Shown: positions 54,277 through 63,237, counted from the stretch's first letter. The stretch is 64,000 bases of DNA from Chthoniobacterales bacterium (GCA_035274845.1 DATENU010000020.1:62001-126000), one strand, 5' to 3'. The notes: generated by a model not told the origin, from the sequence alone. Numbers and translations are program-made.

Positions 54277-54525
54277 CGGTGCGACTATTCGTTCAAACGC
54301 CGCTTCAGGTACGCGCGTCCAAATCCCAGTTTTCAGCTGTTTTTCCCTCTTGCGGGCCCCCATTTCAGATTGGCACGCCTCGTAATATTCCGAACACACG
54401 GGCAGGCGGTACGCAGTTGCAGCCACTTGACCGCCCCTGTGTTGGGCGAAACGGGTTTTCAGATCGCCCGTCGAGCCGACGTAGAGCTCCCCGTCACTAC
54501 ATCTGAGCATGTAGGTGTAGAACAT
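54256..54525 (-). CDS. GIY-YIG family nuclease
   Basis: 89 residues. FYTYMLRCSDGELYVGSTGD carries the family's Y-x-Y and YVGST elements; LKTRFAQH gives the catalytic Arg, and GARKREKQLKTG is the usual Lys-rich tail with a Glu nearby. It is a stand-alone UPF0213-type nuclease without a DNA-binding domain. It starts 13 nt after the tRNA-Val 3' end on the same strand. A 23-bp copy of the tRNA 3' end lies just past its stop. Confidence 0.9.
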   Translation of the reverse strand: MFYTYMLRCSDGELYVGSTGDLKTRFAQHRGGQVAATAYRLPVCSEYYEACQSEMGARKREKQLKTGIWTRVPEAAFERIVAPRPQRFA

Positions 54526-54538
54526 CAGGGCGATGAGA

Positions 54539-54613
54539 TGGTGCGCGATGCAGGGTTCGAACCTGCGACTTCTTGCGTGTGAAGCAAGCGCTCTACCACT
54601 GAGCTAATCGCGC
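54539..54613 (-). tRNA. tRNA-Val (anticodon CAC)
   Basis: On the minus strand the acceptor stem GCGCGAT pairs with ATCGCGC, followed by A and an encoded CCA. The anticodon arm is CTTGC-TTCACAC-GCAAG, giving anticodon CAC (codon GTG). The D arm (TTAGCTCAGTGGTAGAGC) and T arm (CAGGTTCGAACCCTG) are normal. Confidence 0.95.
54541..54563 (-). repeat. 23-bp tRNA-Val 3' end (repeat b)
   Basis: Identical to 54220-54242. It lies inside the intact tRNA-Val gene. Together the two repeats bracket the GIY-YIG gene as attachment-like sites. Confidence 0.9.
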
Positions 54614-54890
54614 GGGGTGGCGGGCAGCATAAAACGCGACCGTTCGCTTTCCAGAAGAATTTGGCGGACGCGCTCTGCTCGACGCAACCGCTTTTTGATC
54701 AAATCGGCCTCGCGCATGTCGGATGGAGGATGACGAGCGCTCTCCCCTGGCAATTCCAATACGGGACCGACCGGAAAGAGACCGCACCGCGGAAATCTTG
54801 TCTCCGATTGAAGGATTGTTCCGGCCGGTTGCTACGAAGAGTACGAGAACGCCCCTCAGGGCACTGACAATGAAATCATAACCTCAAACA

Positions 54891-55586
54891 ATGCCTTCCT
54901 CCGTCACCGCCTTTCCCAGCGTCATTTCTGAAGGAGCGGCGAAGACTGCCGCGGCGCCAGTTCCTATGAAGCCATGGCCGGGCCCCGCGCCGAAAGATTC
55001 GAAGCTGGCCGAAATCGAGCGGCTGGGAGAGCGATGCCGGGCTGGGGACGCCAGCGCGTGGACGGCGCTTTTCCCCATCGTTTGGCCGGTGCTCGTGACG
55101 TTCGTTCACCGGCTTTACCATTCTCTCGATGAACAGGACGCCGAGGATGTCGCGCAGACATCGCTCGAGGCGGCCATTAGAGGCATCCACACCTATTCGG
55201 GCGATGGACTCTTTCGAGCGTGGCTCTTTGGCATTGCGTCCCAGCAGGCGCGCGGGCTTTTCCGCCGAAAATTCGCGGCCAAGCGAGGCTTGAAGGTTCT
55301 CGCTCCGATAAGCCACTCGACCGACCGCACCGACGACACCGCCAAATCGCCGTCGGATGCGACCGCGGAGAGCGATCGGGCGACCATCTTGCACCGCGCC
55401 CTGGAACAGTTGCCAGAAGAAGACCGCGATTTGGTTCACCTGCATTTTTTTGGAGAACTAACTTTCAAGGAAATCGGGGCGGTGCGGAAGATGAACCCGA
55501 AAACCGTTTACACCCGGGTTTCGCGCTCCAAGGCGAAGCTCCTGGACCTCCTGATCCGTTCCAACCTGACGAGGGCCGATGGATAG
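54891..55586 (+). CDS. ECF-type RNA polymerase sigma factor
   Basis: 231 residues. Region 2 lies at about 60-125 (FVHRLYHSLDEQDAEDVAQT; YSGDGLFRAWLFGIASQQAR) and region 4 at about 165-220 (ALEQLPEEDRDLVHLHFFGE; FKEIGAVRKMNPKTVYTRVS; RSKAKLLDLLI). The first 35 residues are a low-complexity extension. It overlaps the next gene (stop at 55586, start 55579), so the pair is co-translated, as sigma/anti-sigma pairs usually are. Confidence 0.9.
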   Translation: MPSSVTAFPSVISEGAAKTAAAPVPMKPWPGPAPKDSKLAEIERLGERCRAGDASAWTALFPIVWPVLVTFVHRLYHSLDEQDAEDVAQTSLEAAIRGIHTYSGDGLFRAWLFGIASQQARGLFRRKFAAKRGLKVLAPISHSTDRTDDTAKSPSDATAESDRATILHRALEQLPEEDRDLVHLHFFGELTFKEIGAVRKMNPKTVYTRVSRSKAKLLDLLIRSNLTRADG

Positions 55587-56238
55587 ACAGATTGACGGCC
55601 TGGCGGGCGCGATGCGCCAGATCGCTGAACAGCGCGACAGCCAATTGTGCGAAGCGGAAGCAATATCCCCTGATCGGCTCGAGCAATTGCAGGCATTTTT
55701 GGCAGCGGCGCTGCCGGTCGAAACGGCCCTGCTCGCCGCGGCGCGACGACGCGATGCCTCACTGGGTCTGACTCAGCCGAGTCTTCCAGCGGCGGTGCAC
55801 CTCGCCCTTGTCGAACAGGCAGTTCGCGTCTCAGGGCACCCTGCCGGTATTTTTTGGTCATTGGTCGCTTGGTTTCAGAGGTCAGACCTCGCCGCTCTAT
55901 CCCGAACCGCGGCGGCTGCGGCGCTCGCTGTTGCCCTTGCCTGGACGGGACTGCATTTCTCCAGCTCGCGCCATTCAGCGGCTCAAATTTCGCAGGAGTC
56001 GGCTGGCGCTTCCAACGTCAACCCATGGCCGGCGGCCTTTTCGAACCGCGATGCCTTCAAGCGTTCCGCCAATGATCTCACGCTGGGTGTGAGCCGGATC
56101 GATTTGGCCTCCCTGGACCCCTCGCTTCTGACAAACGGCCGCGCGTTCCCCGACCTCGCCCTGCCGGACCGCGGGCTGCTGCTCGACCTTCCGATCAGGC
56201 AAATTCGTCTCGATGTCGAGGCGATGAGAACGCCGTAA
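55579..56238 (+). CDS. Putative anti-sigma factor (single TM)
   Basis: 219 residues. One TM helix (SRTAAAAALAVALAWTGLHF) divides a helical N-terminal part (RLEQLQAFLAAALPVETALL) from a secreted part (GVSRIDLASLDPSLL). The overlap with the sigma gene and the single TM fit an anti-sigma factor, but no zinc-binding HxxxCxxC motif is present. The family is not recognised. Confidence 0.6.
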   Translation: MDRQIDGLAGAMRQIAEQRDSQLCEAEAISPDRLEQLQAFLAAALPVETALLAAARRRDASLGLTQPSLPAAVHLALVEQAVRVSGHPAGIFWSLVAWFQRSDLAALSRTAAAAALAVALAWTGLHFSSSRHSAAQISQESAGASNVNPWPAAFSNRDAFKRSANDLTLGVSRIDLASLDPSLLTNGRAFPDLALPDRGLLLDLPIRQIRLDVEAMRTP

Positions 56239-56264
56239 CCGGCAGACCAGCTCCTCCACACCTT

Positions 56265-56900
56265 ATGATCAATGATTATTCTCCTGTCAGGCGTTTGATG
56301 CTCTCCGTCACCTTGTTGTCTTCCGTCGCGCTGGCCCACGTTGCGCGAGCGGAACTGAGCGTCGGCACGGTCGACGTAAACCGAGTCTTCAAGGAGTATC
56401 GCAATACCAGGGAGTCTGAAAAAAAGGTCAATGCCGCCAAGGACGCCGCCACGAAGGAGTTAGACGAGCGCGCGGATGCTTATAAGAAGGAACTGGAAGC
56501 GATCAACAAGCTGAACGCCCAACTTGATACGCCGATTCTGGCGGCGGCGGCAAAAGCGCAAAAAGTAAAAGAGCGCGACGAAAAGATTGAGACGATCAAA
56601 AGCATGGAACGGGAGATGACCGACTTTCGCCAAACGCGCGAGCGGCAGCTCCAGCAATTGGTGCGGAATCTCCAGGAAAATCTCATCAAGGAAATCACAG
56701 CGGTCGTGCTCGAGCAGGCGAAGAGGAAGAACTTCGACCTGGTGTTCGACACCTCGGGCGCCAGCCTCAACCAGTTCCCTCCCGTTCTGTTTTCGAGGGA
56801 GCGTGCTGACTTCACCGCGGATGTTGTGGCCGCGTTAAACAAACCGCCTGCTCCAACGGCCACGCCGACACCCACGCCTTCGTCCTCGTCGAAGCCCTGA
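56265..56900 (+). CDS. Skp/OmpH-like periplasmic chaperone
   Basis: 211 residues. Signal peptide (RLMLSVTLLSSVALAHVARA), then SVGTVDVNRVFKEYRNTRES typical of Skp/OmpH, long coiled-coil helices (AAKDAATKELDERADAYKKE) and a C-terminal DLVFDTSGASLNQFPPVLF segment. The tail is Pro/Thr/Ser rich. Skp binds unfolded outer-membrane proteins in the periplasm. Confidence 0.85.
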   Translation: MINDYSPVRRLMLSVTLLSSVALAHVARAELSVGTVDVNRVFKEYRNTRESEKKVNAAKDAATKELDERADAYKKELEAINKLNAQLDTPILAAAAKAQKVKERDEKIETIKSMEREMTDFRQTRERQLQQLVRNLQENLIKEITAVVLEQAKRKNFDLVFDTSGASLNQFPPVLFSRERADFTADVVAALNKPPAPTATPTPTPSSSSKP

Positions 56901-56945
56901 CCATCTCCGCCTTGTCAGGCAGAGGCGGGCATGTATTTAGAAGGC

Positions 56946-57392
56946 ATGTCCGAACACAAAGTTACGCTCAACTGGCAACGCGGCGATAAGCCGTTCGAGT
57001 ATCAGAAGTATTCGCGCGATCACACCTGGAAATTCGACGGCGGGCACGAGATGATGGCCTCGGCGGCGCCGGCTTATCTTGGGAATCCGGCGAACACCGA
57101 TCCGGAAGAAGCGTTCGTGGCGTCGCTCTCCAGTTGCCACATGCTCACGTTTCTCGCCGTGGCCTGCAAAAAGAAGTTCGTCCTCGACGAATACACGGAC
57201 GCTGCCGTTGGCCACATGGAAAAGAATGAGAACGGCAAGATGGCGATTACGCGGGTGGAGCTGCATCCGAAGATCAAGTTTTCCGGCGAGAAACAGCCGA
57301 CCGAGCAGGAGCTCGATGAGATGCATCACTTCGCGCACACCGAGTGTTTCATCGCGAACTCGGTGAAGACCAAAGTGACGGTCGAGAAATAA
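56946..57392 (+). CDS. OsmC-family peroxide reductase
   Basis: 148 residues from ATG 56946, preceded by AGAAGG; an ATG at 56931 adds five residues. The two redox cysteines lie in VASLSSCHMLTFLAVA and AHTECFIANSVKTKV. OsmC/Ohr proteins reduce organic hydroperoxides with thiols. Length and motifs are normal. Confidence 0.9.
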   Translation: MSEHKVTLNWQRGDKPFEYQKYSRDHTWKFDGGHEMMASAAPAYLGNPANTDPEEAFVASLSSCHMLTFLAVACKKKFVLDEYTDAAVGHMEKNENGKMAITRVELHPKIKFSGEKQPTEQELDEMHHFAHTECFIANSVKTKVTVEK

Positions 57393-57395
57393 TTA

Positions 57396-57479
57396 ACCGC
57401 GGATGACGCGGATTACTCGGATGTTTTTGAACTGGAGATTTGCCCTCTTTTCATCCGTGGCATCCGCGTAATCCGCGGT
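57396..57479. repeat. Imperfect 28-bp inverted repeat between OsmC and glycyl-tRNA synthetase
   Basis: Arms 57396-57423 and 57452-57479 match at 24 of 28 positions (ACCGCGGAT-ACGCGGAT pattern). The sequence ATCCGCGTAATCCGCGG looks like a dispersed repeat; a related half occurs near 32366 (CGCGAATAACGCGAATGG). It may act as a terminator or be a REP-like element. Confidence 0.7.
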
Positions 57480-57494
57480 AGCCATTTTTTCATC

Positions 57495-58856
57495 ATGAGC
57501 GACAAGCCAGACGCCCAGCGCATGGAGAAGATCGTCAGCCTATGCAAGCGGCGGGGATTCATTTTCCAATCGAGCGAAGTCTACGGCGGATTGAACGGCT
57601 GCTGGGATTACGGCCCGCTCGGCGTCGAACTGAAGCGGAACGTGAAAGATTACTGGTGGCGCGTCATGGTGCGCGGGCGGGACGATGTCGTGGGGATGGA
57701 CGGCGCGATCCTGATGAGCCGCGCGGTCTGGAAAGCCAGCGGCCACGAGGCCACATTCACCGACCCGATGGTGGATTGCCGGACCTGCAAAGCTCGGCTG
57801 CGGGCGGACCAGCTCCCCGAGAAAAACGGGGTCAAACAATGCCCGAACTGCGGTGGAAAGGACCTCACCGAGCCGCGCGCGTTCAACCTGATGTTCAAAA
57901 CCTTCGTCGGCGCGACGGAAGACGAAGACGCCGTGACCTATCTTCGACCCGAAACGGCGCAGTCGATTTTTGTTCAATTCAAGAACGTGCTCGATACGGC
58001 GAGGAAGAAACTGCCGTTCGGGATCGCGCAGATCGGGAAAGCGTTCCGGAACGAGATCAATCCGCGCAATTACATCTTTCGTTCCCGTGAGTTCGAGCAG
58101 ATGGAGTTGGAGTATTTCTGCCGGCCGGAGCAGGGGATGGAACTGCTCGAATACTGGAAGGAAGAGCGCCTGAAGTTCTACGAGAACATTGGGTTGGCGC
58201 GCGAAAAACTCCACGTACTCACGGTTCCTGATGCCGACCGCGCCTTTTATTCGAAGGGCACCTACGACATCGAATACGATTTCCCCTTCGGCCGCCAGGA
58301 GTTGGAAGGTGTCGCCTATCGCACGGATTACGATTTGAAGCAGCACCAGGAAGCGAGCGGAAAACCGCTCGACTATTTCGATGAGGAAACGAAACAGCGT
58401 TTCATTCCGCACGTTGTCGAGCCGAGCGCCGGGGTGGACCGGACCGTTCTCGCGCTTCTCTGCAATGCCTATGACGAGGAGACCGTGACGGACGAGAAAG
58501 GGAAGAGCGAGACGCGAATCGTGATGCGTTTTCATCCGCGGATCGCGCCAGTGAAAGTGGGGGTGTTTCCGCTCTTGAAGAATAACGAGCAACTCGTGAG
58601 TAAGGCACGAGAGATCGTGGCGTTGCTTCGTGCCCACATGAACGTCTTTTACGACGAAACGGGCGCGATCGGCCGGCGGTACCGGCGCCAGGATGAAGCC
58701 GGAACGCCGTTTGGCGTCACGGTCGATTTCGAAACCCTGGAGGAAAAAGATCCGGCTTTGCGCGACACCGTTACCTTGCGTGAACGCGACTCGATGAAGC
58801 AGGAGCGCGTGAAAATCGGCGATTTGTTACAACTTCTGACCGCCCGAGTTACGTAA
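57495..58856 (+). CDS. glyQS: Glycyl-tRNA synthetase (single-chain class II)
   Basis: 453 residues. It charges tRNA-Gly with glycine in the cytoplasm. The class II motifs appear as YGGLNGCWDYGPLGVELKRN, FNLMFKTFVGATEDE, YLRPETAQSIFVQFKNV, FRNEINPRNYIFRSREFEQM and PSAGVDRTVLALL. A zinc ribbon (CRTCKARLR, CPNCGGKDL) is inserted. The anticodon-binding domain follows (RIAPVKVGVFPLLKNNEQLV). The start is an ATG after a large inverted repeat. Confidence 0.97.
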   Translation: MSDKPDAQRMEKIVSLCKRRGFIFQSSEVYGGLNGCWDYGPLGVELKRNVKDYWWRVMVRGRDDVVGMDGAILMSRAVWKASGHEATFTDPMVDCRTCKARLRADQLPEKNGVKQCPNCGGKDLTEPRAFNLMFKTFVGATEDEDAVTYLRPETAQSIFVQFKNVLDTARKKLPFGIAQIGKAFRNEINPRNYIFRSREFEQMELEYFCRPEQGMELLEYWKEERLKFYENIGLAREKLHVLTVPDADRAFYSKGTYDIEYDFPFGRQELEGVAYRTDYDLKQHQEASGKPLDYFDEETKQRFIPHVVEPSAGVDRTVLALLCNAYDEETVTDEKGKSETRIVMRFHPRIAPVKVGVFPLLKNNEQLVSKAREIVALLRAHMNVFYDETGAIGRRYRRQDEAGTPFGVTVDFETLEEKDPALRDTVTLRERDSMKQERVKIGDLLQLLTARVT

Positions 58857-58884
58857 TTACCTTTGGGATTTCCCGGAGGTAATT

Positions 58885-60465
58885 ATGGCTATAGATCAAG
58901 AGGAACGGGCGGGGGCAAATTTGTCATTTTGGGAGGCGACGGATGCCGAGCCGGCGCTGCACCCGCTTCGCGAAAACAGTTCGGCGGACGTTTGCATCGT
59001 CGGCGCGGGGATCGCGGGGCTCTCGATTGCGTATGAGCTCAGTCACGCCGGCAAGAAAGTGATCGTCCTGGATGACGGCTCCATCGGCCGTGGGATGACG
59101 GCGCGAACGACGGCGCACCTGGTGAACGCGCTGGACGATCGCTATTACGACCTCGAGAAATATCATGGCGAAGATGGCGCGCGGATGGCGGCGCAAAGCC
59201 ATAGCGCGGCGATCGATCGGGTGGAGAGAATTGTCGAGACGGAGAACATCGACTGCGATTTTGAGCGGCTGGATGGCTATCTCTTCGAGCCGCCGAACGA
59301 GTCGCTGAAGAATTTGGAAAAAGAGTTCGAGGCGTGTCAGCGGGCTGGGATCGCGGTGACATGGGTCAAGAACGCGCCGATCGAAGGATTCGAAACCCAT
59401 CGAGCGATTCGTTTTCCGAACCAGGCCCAAATCCATCCTTTGAAATATCTGCAAGGGCTGGCGGCGGCGGTCACCCGGCGCGGCGGGCAGATCTTTACCG
59501 GGACGAAGGTCGAGGAAGCCGTCGGCGGAGAGAATGCGCGGGTGACGACGACCAACAAATTGAATGTGACGGCCAAGGCGGTGGTGGTCGCAACCAATTC
59601 ACCGATCAACGACCGCTACGTCATTCACACCAAGCAGGCGCCATACACGACCTATGTCATCGGGTTGCAGGTGCGTTCGGGAGATGTCACGCGAGCTCTC
59701 TTTTGGGACACGGCCGAACGCGCCGGAATGGAGACCGGTCTCGGGGCGGTGCCGTACCATTACGTCCGGACCGCAAGAGGCGATGACGCGGATAACGAGG
59801 TCTTGATTGTGGGCGGAGAAGATCACAAGACCGGCCAGGCCGATGATTTCGAGCAGCGGTTTCAGCGTCTGGAGGATTGGGCGCGCGCCCGCTGGCCGAA
59901 AGCCGGCGACATTCTTTTCCAGTGGTCGGGCCAGGTCATGGAGCCGGTGGACGGCCTTGGTTACATCGGGCGCAACCCTGCAGACGAAGCGAATGTTTAC
60001 ATTGCCACCGGCGATTCCGGGAACGGGATGACGCACGGGGTGATCGCGGGAATGCTCATTTCTGAGCTGATCCGGCGGGGCGATCACGCCTGGGCGAAGC
60101 TCTACGAGCCGTCGCGCGTTACCCTGAGGGCGAGCGCGGATTTCGCGAAGGAGAACATCAACGTGGCCGCGCAATTCGCCGATTATTTCACTGGCGGCGA
60201 TGCTGGTTCCCCGGAGGATTTGAAACCGGGCGAAGGCGCCGTGATTCGGAGAGGCGTGAAGAAAATCGCAGTGTATCGTGACGAGGCGGGCGCGCTGCAC
60301 GAGATGACGGCGGTCTGCCCCCACTTGAAATGCATCGTGCACTGGAACCGGACGGAAACGACCTGGGATTGTCCCTGCCACGGCTCCCGCTTCGACGCGC
60401 TCGGGAAAGTCCTGAATGGTCCGTCGGTCGCCGACCTGGCGCCAGTCGAGGGGAACGGCACGTAA
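58885..60465 (+). CDS. FAD-dependent oxidoreductase with C-terminal Rieske domain
   Basis: 526 residues. GGAGG lies 6 nt before the ATG. DVCIVGAGIAGLSIAYELSH is the FAD-binding motif of the DadA/glycine oxidase fold, and EANVYIATGDSGNGMTHGVI is the C-terminal FAD contact. Residues about 435-526 are a Rieske domain with C-x-H (478/480) and C-x2-H (496/499) ligands for a 2Fe-2S cluster. The protein probably passes electrons from an amine or related donor. The substrate is unknown. Confidence 0.9.
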   Translation: MAIDQEERAGANLSFWEATDAEPALHPLRENSSADVCIVGAGIAGLSIAYELSHAGKKVIVLDDGSIGRGMTARTTAHLVNALDDRYYDLEKYHGEDGARMAAQSHSAAIDRVERIVETENIDCDFERLDGYLFEPPNESLKNLEKEFEACQRAGIAVTWVKNAPIEGFETHRAIRFPNQAQIHPLKYLQGLAAAVTRRGGQIFTGTKVEEAVGGENARVTTTNKLNVTAKAVVVATNSPINDRYVIHTKQAPYTTYVIGLQVRSGDVTRALFWDTAERAGMETGLGAVPYHYVRTARGDDADNEVLIVGGEDHKTGQADDFEQRFQRLEDWARARWPKAGDILFQWSGQVMEPVDGLGYIGRNPADEANVYIATGDSGNGMTHGVIAGMLISELIRRGDHAWAKLYEPSRVTLRASADFAKENINVAAQFADYFTGGDAGSPEDLKPGEGAVIRRGVKKIAVYRDEAGALHEMTAVCPHLKCIVHWNRTETTWDCPCHGSRFDALGKVLNGPSVADLAPVEGNGT

Positions 60466-60488
60466 TTTTTTCGTTCACTGTCCGGCGA

Positions 60489-60872
60489 TTGAAATGGCTC
60501 GCGCGAATTCCGGGAGCGCCGCATTTCTTCGACACAATGCTGCTAGGGGCGACGGGAGTGTTTCACCCCAGACGGCTCCGCGCGATAAGCACTATTGAAG
60601 CGATGGTGCGCAGCTGGCCCGGCATGGGGGTCGGCGTCCATCGCCTGGGAGGCATCGGCTTCTTCTTTCGCGGCAGGGAGTGCAGCCACATCCACGGGAA
60701 TGGACTGCTGGATTGCTTTGTTGGCCGGGAGAAGCGCGATCAACTGGTGGCCAACGGGCAGGCCTTGCCGCATCATGTTTTTCCCAATTCCGGCTGGATT
60801 AGTTTCTGGGTTGAAAACGAAACCGATATTGAGGCAGCGCTCGGGTTGATCCGGATTGCCGCGGCCGAATGA
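60489..60872 (+). CDS. DUF5519/luciferase-like protein
   Basis: 127 residues from a TTG at 60489 (LKWLARIPGAPHFFD); an ATG at 60537 is the other option but loses the conserved start. The pattern VHRLGGIGFFFRGRECSHIH and PNSGWISFWVENETDIEAAL is that of DUF5519, a small protein of unknown function. It overlaps the next gene (ATGA at 60869). Confidence 0.75.
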   Translation: MKWLARIPGAPHFFDTMLLGATGVFHPRRLRAISTIEAMVRSWPGMGVGVHRLGGIGFFFRGRECSHIHGNGLLDCFVGREKRDQLVANGQALPHHVFPNSGWISFWVENETDIEAALGLIRIAAAE

Positions 60873-61207
60873 ACGCCGAGAGCTTCCGCGCTTATTGTCT
60901 GGCCAAGCAGGCGGCGACGGAAGGGATGCCGTTCGGTCCCGATAACATCGTCTTCAAGGTGAAGGGCAAAATGTTTGCCCTTCTCGCGCTCGACGAAATT
61001 CCGCCGCAGGTGAATCTAAAGTGCGATCCGGACCTTGCGTTGGAATTGCGAGACCGCTACGAGCAGGTCGAGCCGGGTTACCACATGAACAAGAAACATT
61101 GGAACACGGTGGTGCTCGATGGGGTGATTCCGGACGGCGAAGTGCGAGGAATGATCGACCATTCCTACGAACTGGTCGCGCAGAGCCTGCCGAAGAAAAA
61201 GCGTTAG
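60869..61207 (+). CDS. MmcQ/YjbR-family protein
   Basis: 112 residues. TEGMPFGPDNIVFKVKGKMF, NLKCDPDLALELRDRYEQVE and HMNKKHWNTVVLDG are the family's motifs. The fold is CyaY-like; some members bind double-stranded DNA. It is coupled by ATGA to the DUF5519 gene. Confidence 0.9.
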   Translation: MNAESFRAYCLAKQAATEGMPFGPDNIVFKVKGKMFALLALDEIPPQVNLKCDPDLALELRDRYEQVEPGYHMNKKHWNTVVLDGVIPDGEVRGMIDHSYELVAQSLPKKKR

Positions 61208-61295
61208 GTGGAACGGGCGCTACGCGCGCGATATCGACGAGTTGAACTTGAACAGACGTATCGCGCGACGGAGCGCGCGATCCACCCGCATCTCA

Positions 61296-62126
61296 TCACA
61301 ACGTGCGCAGTTCCACTTCCCCCACGTCCAGCTGCAATGCTTCGCGGGCGACCCGGAGGAACGCGTCTGGCGGATCGGTTAGCGCGACTCGAAGCACACC
61401 GCAATCGCTCTCCGGGCCGCCGAGATTCTCGCGTTCCAGAAGATCGCGGACAGCGAGGGCACAGTTCTGCGCGGAATCGACCAGAGCGACTTTGTCCCCC
61501 ACCAGGCGCGCGATGGCGTTTCGCAAAAGCGGATAATGGGTGCAACCGAGCACCAGCGTATCAACGCCATCATTCATCAGGGGCGCGAGATATTGCAGAA
61601 TGATCTCGTCGGTGATGGGACTCTCCAGCCAACCTTCCTCAATGAGCGGCACCAGCAGCGGACAAGCCCGGGCGGTCACTTGGATTTCCTCATTGAGCGA
61701 TCGCAGCGCTCGTTCGTAGGCGCCGCTCGCGATCGTCGCCCTCGTGCCAATCACGCCAATATGCCCGCTGCGAGTTTGCGCAATGGCCGCGCGCGCCCCA
61801 GGAAGAATGACGCCGGTCACGGCGACCGGCAGCGTTTCCTCCAAACGTGGCAGGGCCAGAGCGGAAGCGGTATTGCAGGCGACTACGACGGTCTTTGCTC
61901 TTTCCTGGAGCAACATCTCCGCGATTTCGAGACTGTAGCGTTGAACGGTTGCGGCACTTTTCCCGCCGTAGGGAACGCGAGCGGTGTCGCCGAGATAAAA
62001 GATCGATTCGTTAGGCAAGAGCGCCCGTAATGCGCTCACTACCGTCAATCCGCCGATCCCGGAGTCGAAGACGCCAATCGGCTGGGCGGCCCTGTCCGAT
62101 CCCGGGTTTGCTCTGTCGCTATTCAC
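61296..62126 (-). CDS. murI: Glutamate racemase
   Basis: 276 residues from GTG 62126, which overlaps the amidase stop. It converts L-Glu to D-Glu for peptidoglycan in the cytoplasm. The motifs are IGVFDSGIGGLTVVSALRAL (first Asp/Ser), VVACNTASALALPRLEE (first catalytic Cys) and LVLGCTHYPLLRNAI (second catalytic Cys). PYGGK is typical. The longer open frame starts at 62210 but lies inside the amidase gene. Confidence 0.95.
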   Translation of the reverse strand: MNSDRANPGSDRAAQPIGVFDSGIGGLTVVSALRALLPNESIFYLGDTARVPYGGKSAATVQRYSLEIAEMLLQERAKTVVVACNTASALALPRLEETLPVAVTGVILPGARAAIAQTRSGHIGVIGTRATIASGAYERALRSLNEEIQVTARACPLLVPLIEEGWLESPITDEIILQYLAPLMNDGVDTLVLGCTHYPLLRNAIARLVGDKVALVDSAQNCALAVRDLLERENLGGPESDCGVLRVALTDPPDAFLRVAREALQLDVGEVELRTL

Positions 62127-63237
62127 CGGCGCTAATCGAAATGGACGGCGGGTGATGTTGCTGTTCGGGGGGCATGTCCGCGCCGAGGGGTTCGCTGATC
62201 GGCCGGCCATGAGGCGGCAGCGTCACTTTCGCCACCGCGAAGTTCGCGCCCTGCGTCCGATAATTTACCGCCGCGTTGTAATTCTGAATGCCCTGCGCAA
62301 TCGCCACGGCAAGCTGTTGCCGGTAATAACTCGTCGCAATGCGTTCCCCCTCGGCGACGCTGCTGATGAAACCGCCTTCCACCAGCACGGCCGGAATCTT
62401 CACATCGCGCAGGACATGAAACCGGGCATGCCGCACGCCGCGGTCGAACGCCGCGAGCTTCGACAAGACGTTTGCGTGGATAGACGCGGTCAACGCGATA
62501 TTTCGTTCGTCCTGAACATTTCCGGCATGCCGGGCCACATCGGCCGCCGAGACATGGTGCTCGCTGGACATATTAGAGGTCACTCCTTCTGGGGCCAGCG
62601 CGTAAGTTTCCACGCCGGTGGCGTCCCCGGCCGACGAGTTGAAATGAATGCTGACGAAAACCGCGCGCGGAAACCGATTCGCGAAATTTACTCGATCCTC
62701 CAGGGAGACAGCGGTATCGGTCGCACGCGTCATTTCAACGCGGTAGCCGGCCCGGATCAATTCCCGGCGAGCGGCCAGGGCGACGTCGAGGGTAAAGAAT
62801 TTTTCGCTGCCCCAACTGCTCGAGGCCCCGTTGTCGCTGCCGCCGTGTCCGGGATCGAGCACGACGGTGTCCACCTTCTCCGATCTCGCAATCCGGCTCG
62901 GCCTTAGGACCGGCTCAATGATCTTGCTCACATCCATGACTGAGATCAGATCTTCCCCGTTGTTGTTGAGGAGCGGAAAATGGGTGAAGAACCGGACGCC
63001 GTTGATGGAAAGTTCGCTCGTTCCGGCCTGGGCGCGGATCGTGCGCCGCTCGCTGCGAAGCGAGACGGTGCGGCTAACCCGGGTGTATTCGGGGAATTGA
63101 TAGAATTGCGCGACGTTCCCGAAGGTCACGTAAGGCCGGTTGTTCGGCCGCAGGACCGTCCAATCGTCGGCGAATATGGTGCAGACAAAAAGGCCTACGG
63201 TTACGAGCGGCCAAAGGAATTTTTTTGCGGACGACAC
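62119..63237 (-). CDS. N-acetylmuramoyl-L-alanine amidase (Amidase_3)
   Basis: 372 residues from GTG 63237. Signal peptide (FLWPLVTVGLFVCTIFA), an N-terminal domain (LSINGVRFFTHFPLLNNNGE), then the zinc amidase: VVLDPGHGGSDNGASS (His), SLEDRVNFANRFPRAVFVSI (region before the second His), HFNSSAGDATGVETY and AVLVEGGFISSVAEGERI (catalytic Glu). It cuts the amide bond between MurNAc and the stem peptide outside the membrane. It is encoded with murI. Confidence 0.93.
   Translation of the reverse strand: MSSAKKFLWPLVTVGLFVCTIFADDWTVLRPNNRPYVTFGNVAQFYQFPEYTRVSRTVSLRSERRTIRAQAGTSELSINGVRFFTHFPLLNNNGEDLISVMDVSKIIEPVLRPSRIARSEKVDTVVLDPGHGGSDNGASSSWGSEKFFTLDVALAARRELIRAGYRVEMTRATDTAVSLEDRVNFANRFPRAVFVSIHFNSSAGDATGVETYALAPEGVTSNMSSEHHVSAADVARHAGNVQDERNIALTASIHANVLSKLAAFDRGVRHARFHVLRDVKIPAVLVEGGFISSVAEGERIATSYYRQQLAVAIAQGIQNYNAAVNYRTQGANFAVAKVTLPPHGRPISEPLGADMPPEQQHHPPSISISAGE

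Noticed and set aside
54220-54582. Plus-strand frame reading GFEPATSCV at its end
   Set aside because: It is a translation of the tRNA-Val antisense strand and of the antisense side of the GIY-YIG gene. This is a well-known false ORF type.
54607-54717. 37-codon minus-strand frame (MREADLIKKRLRRAERVRQI)
   Set aside because: It is very short, runs into the tRNA-Val 5' end, and has no other support.
57540-58637. 365-codon minus-strand frame opposite glycyl-tRNA synthetase
   Set aside because: It is antisense to a certain housekeeping gene and has no domain pattern.
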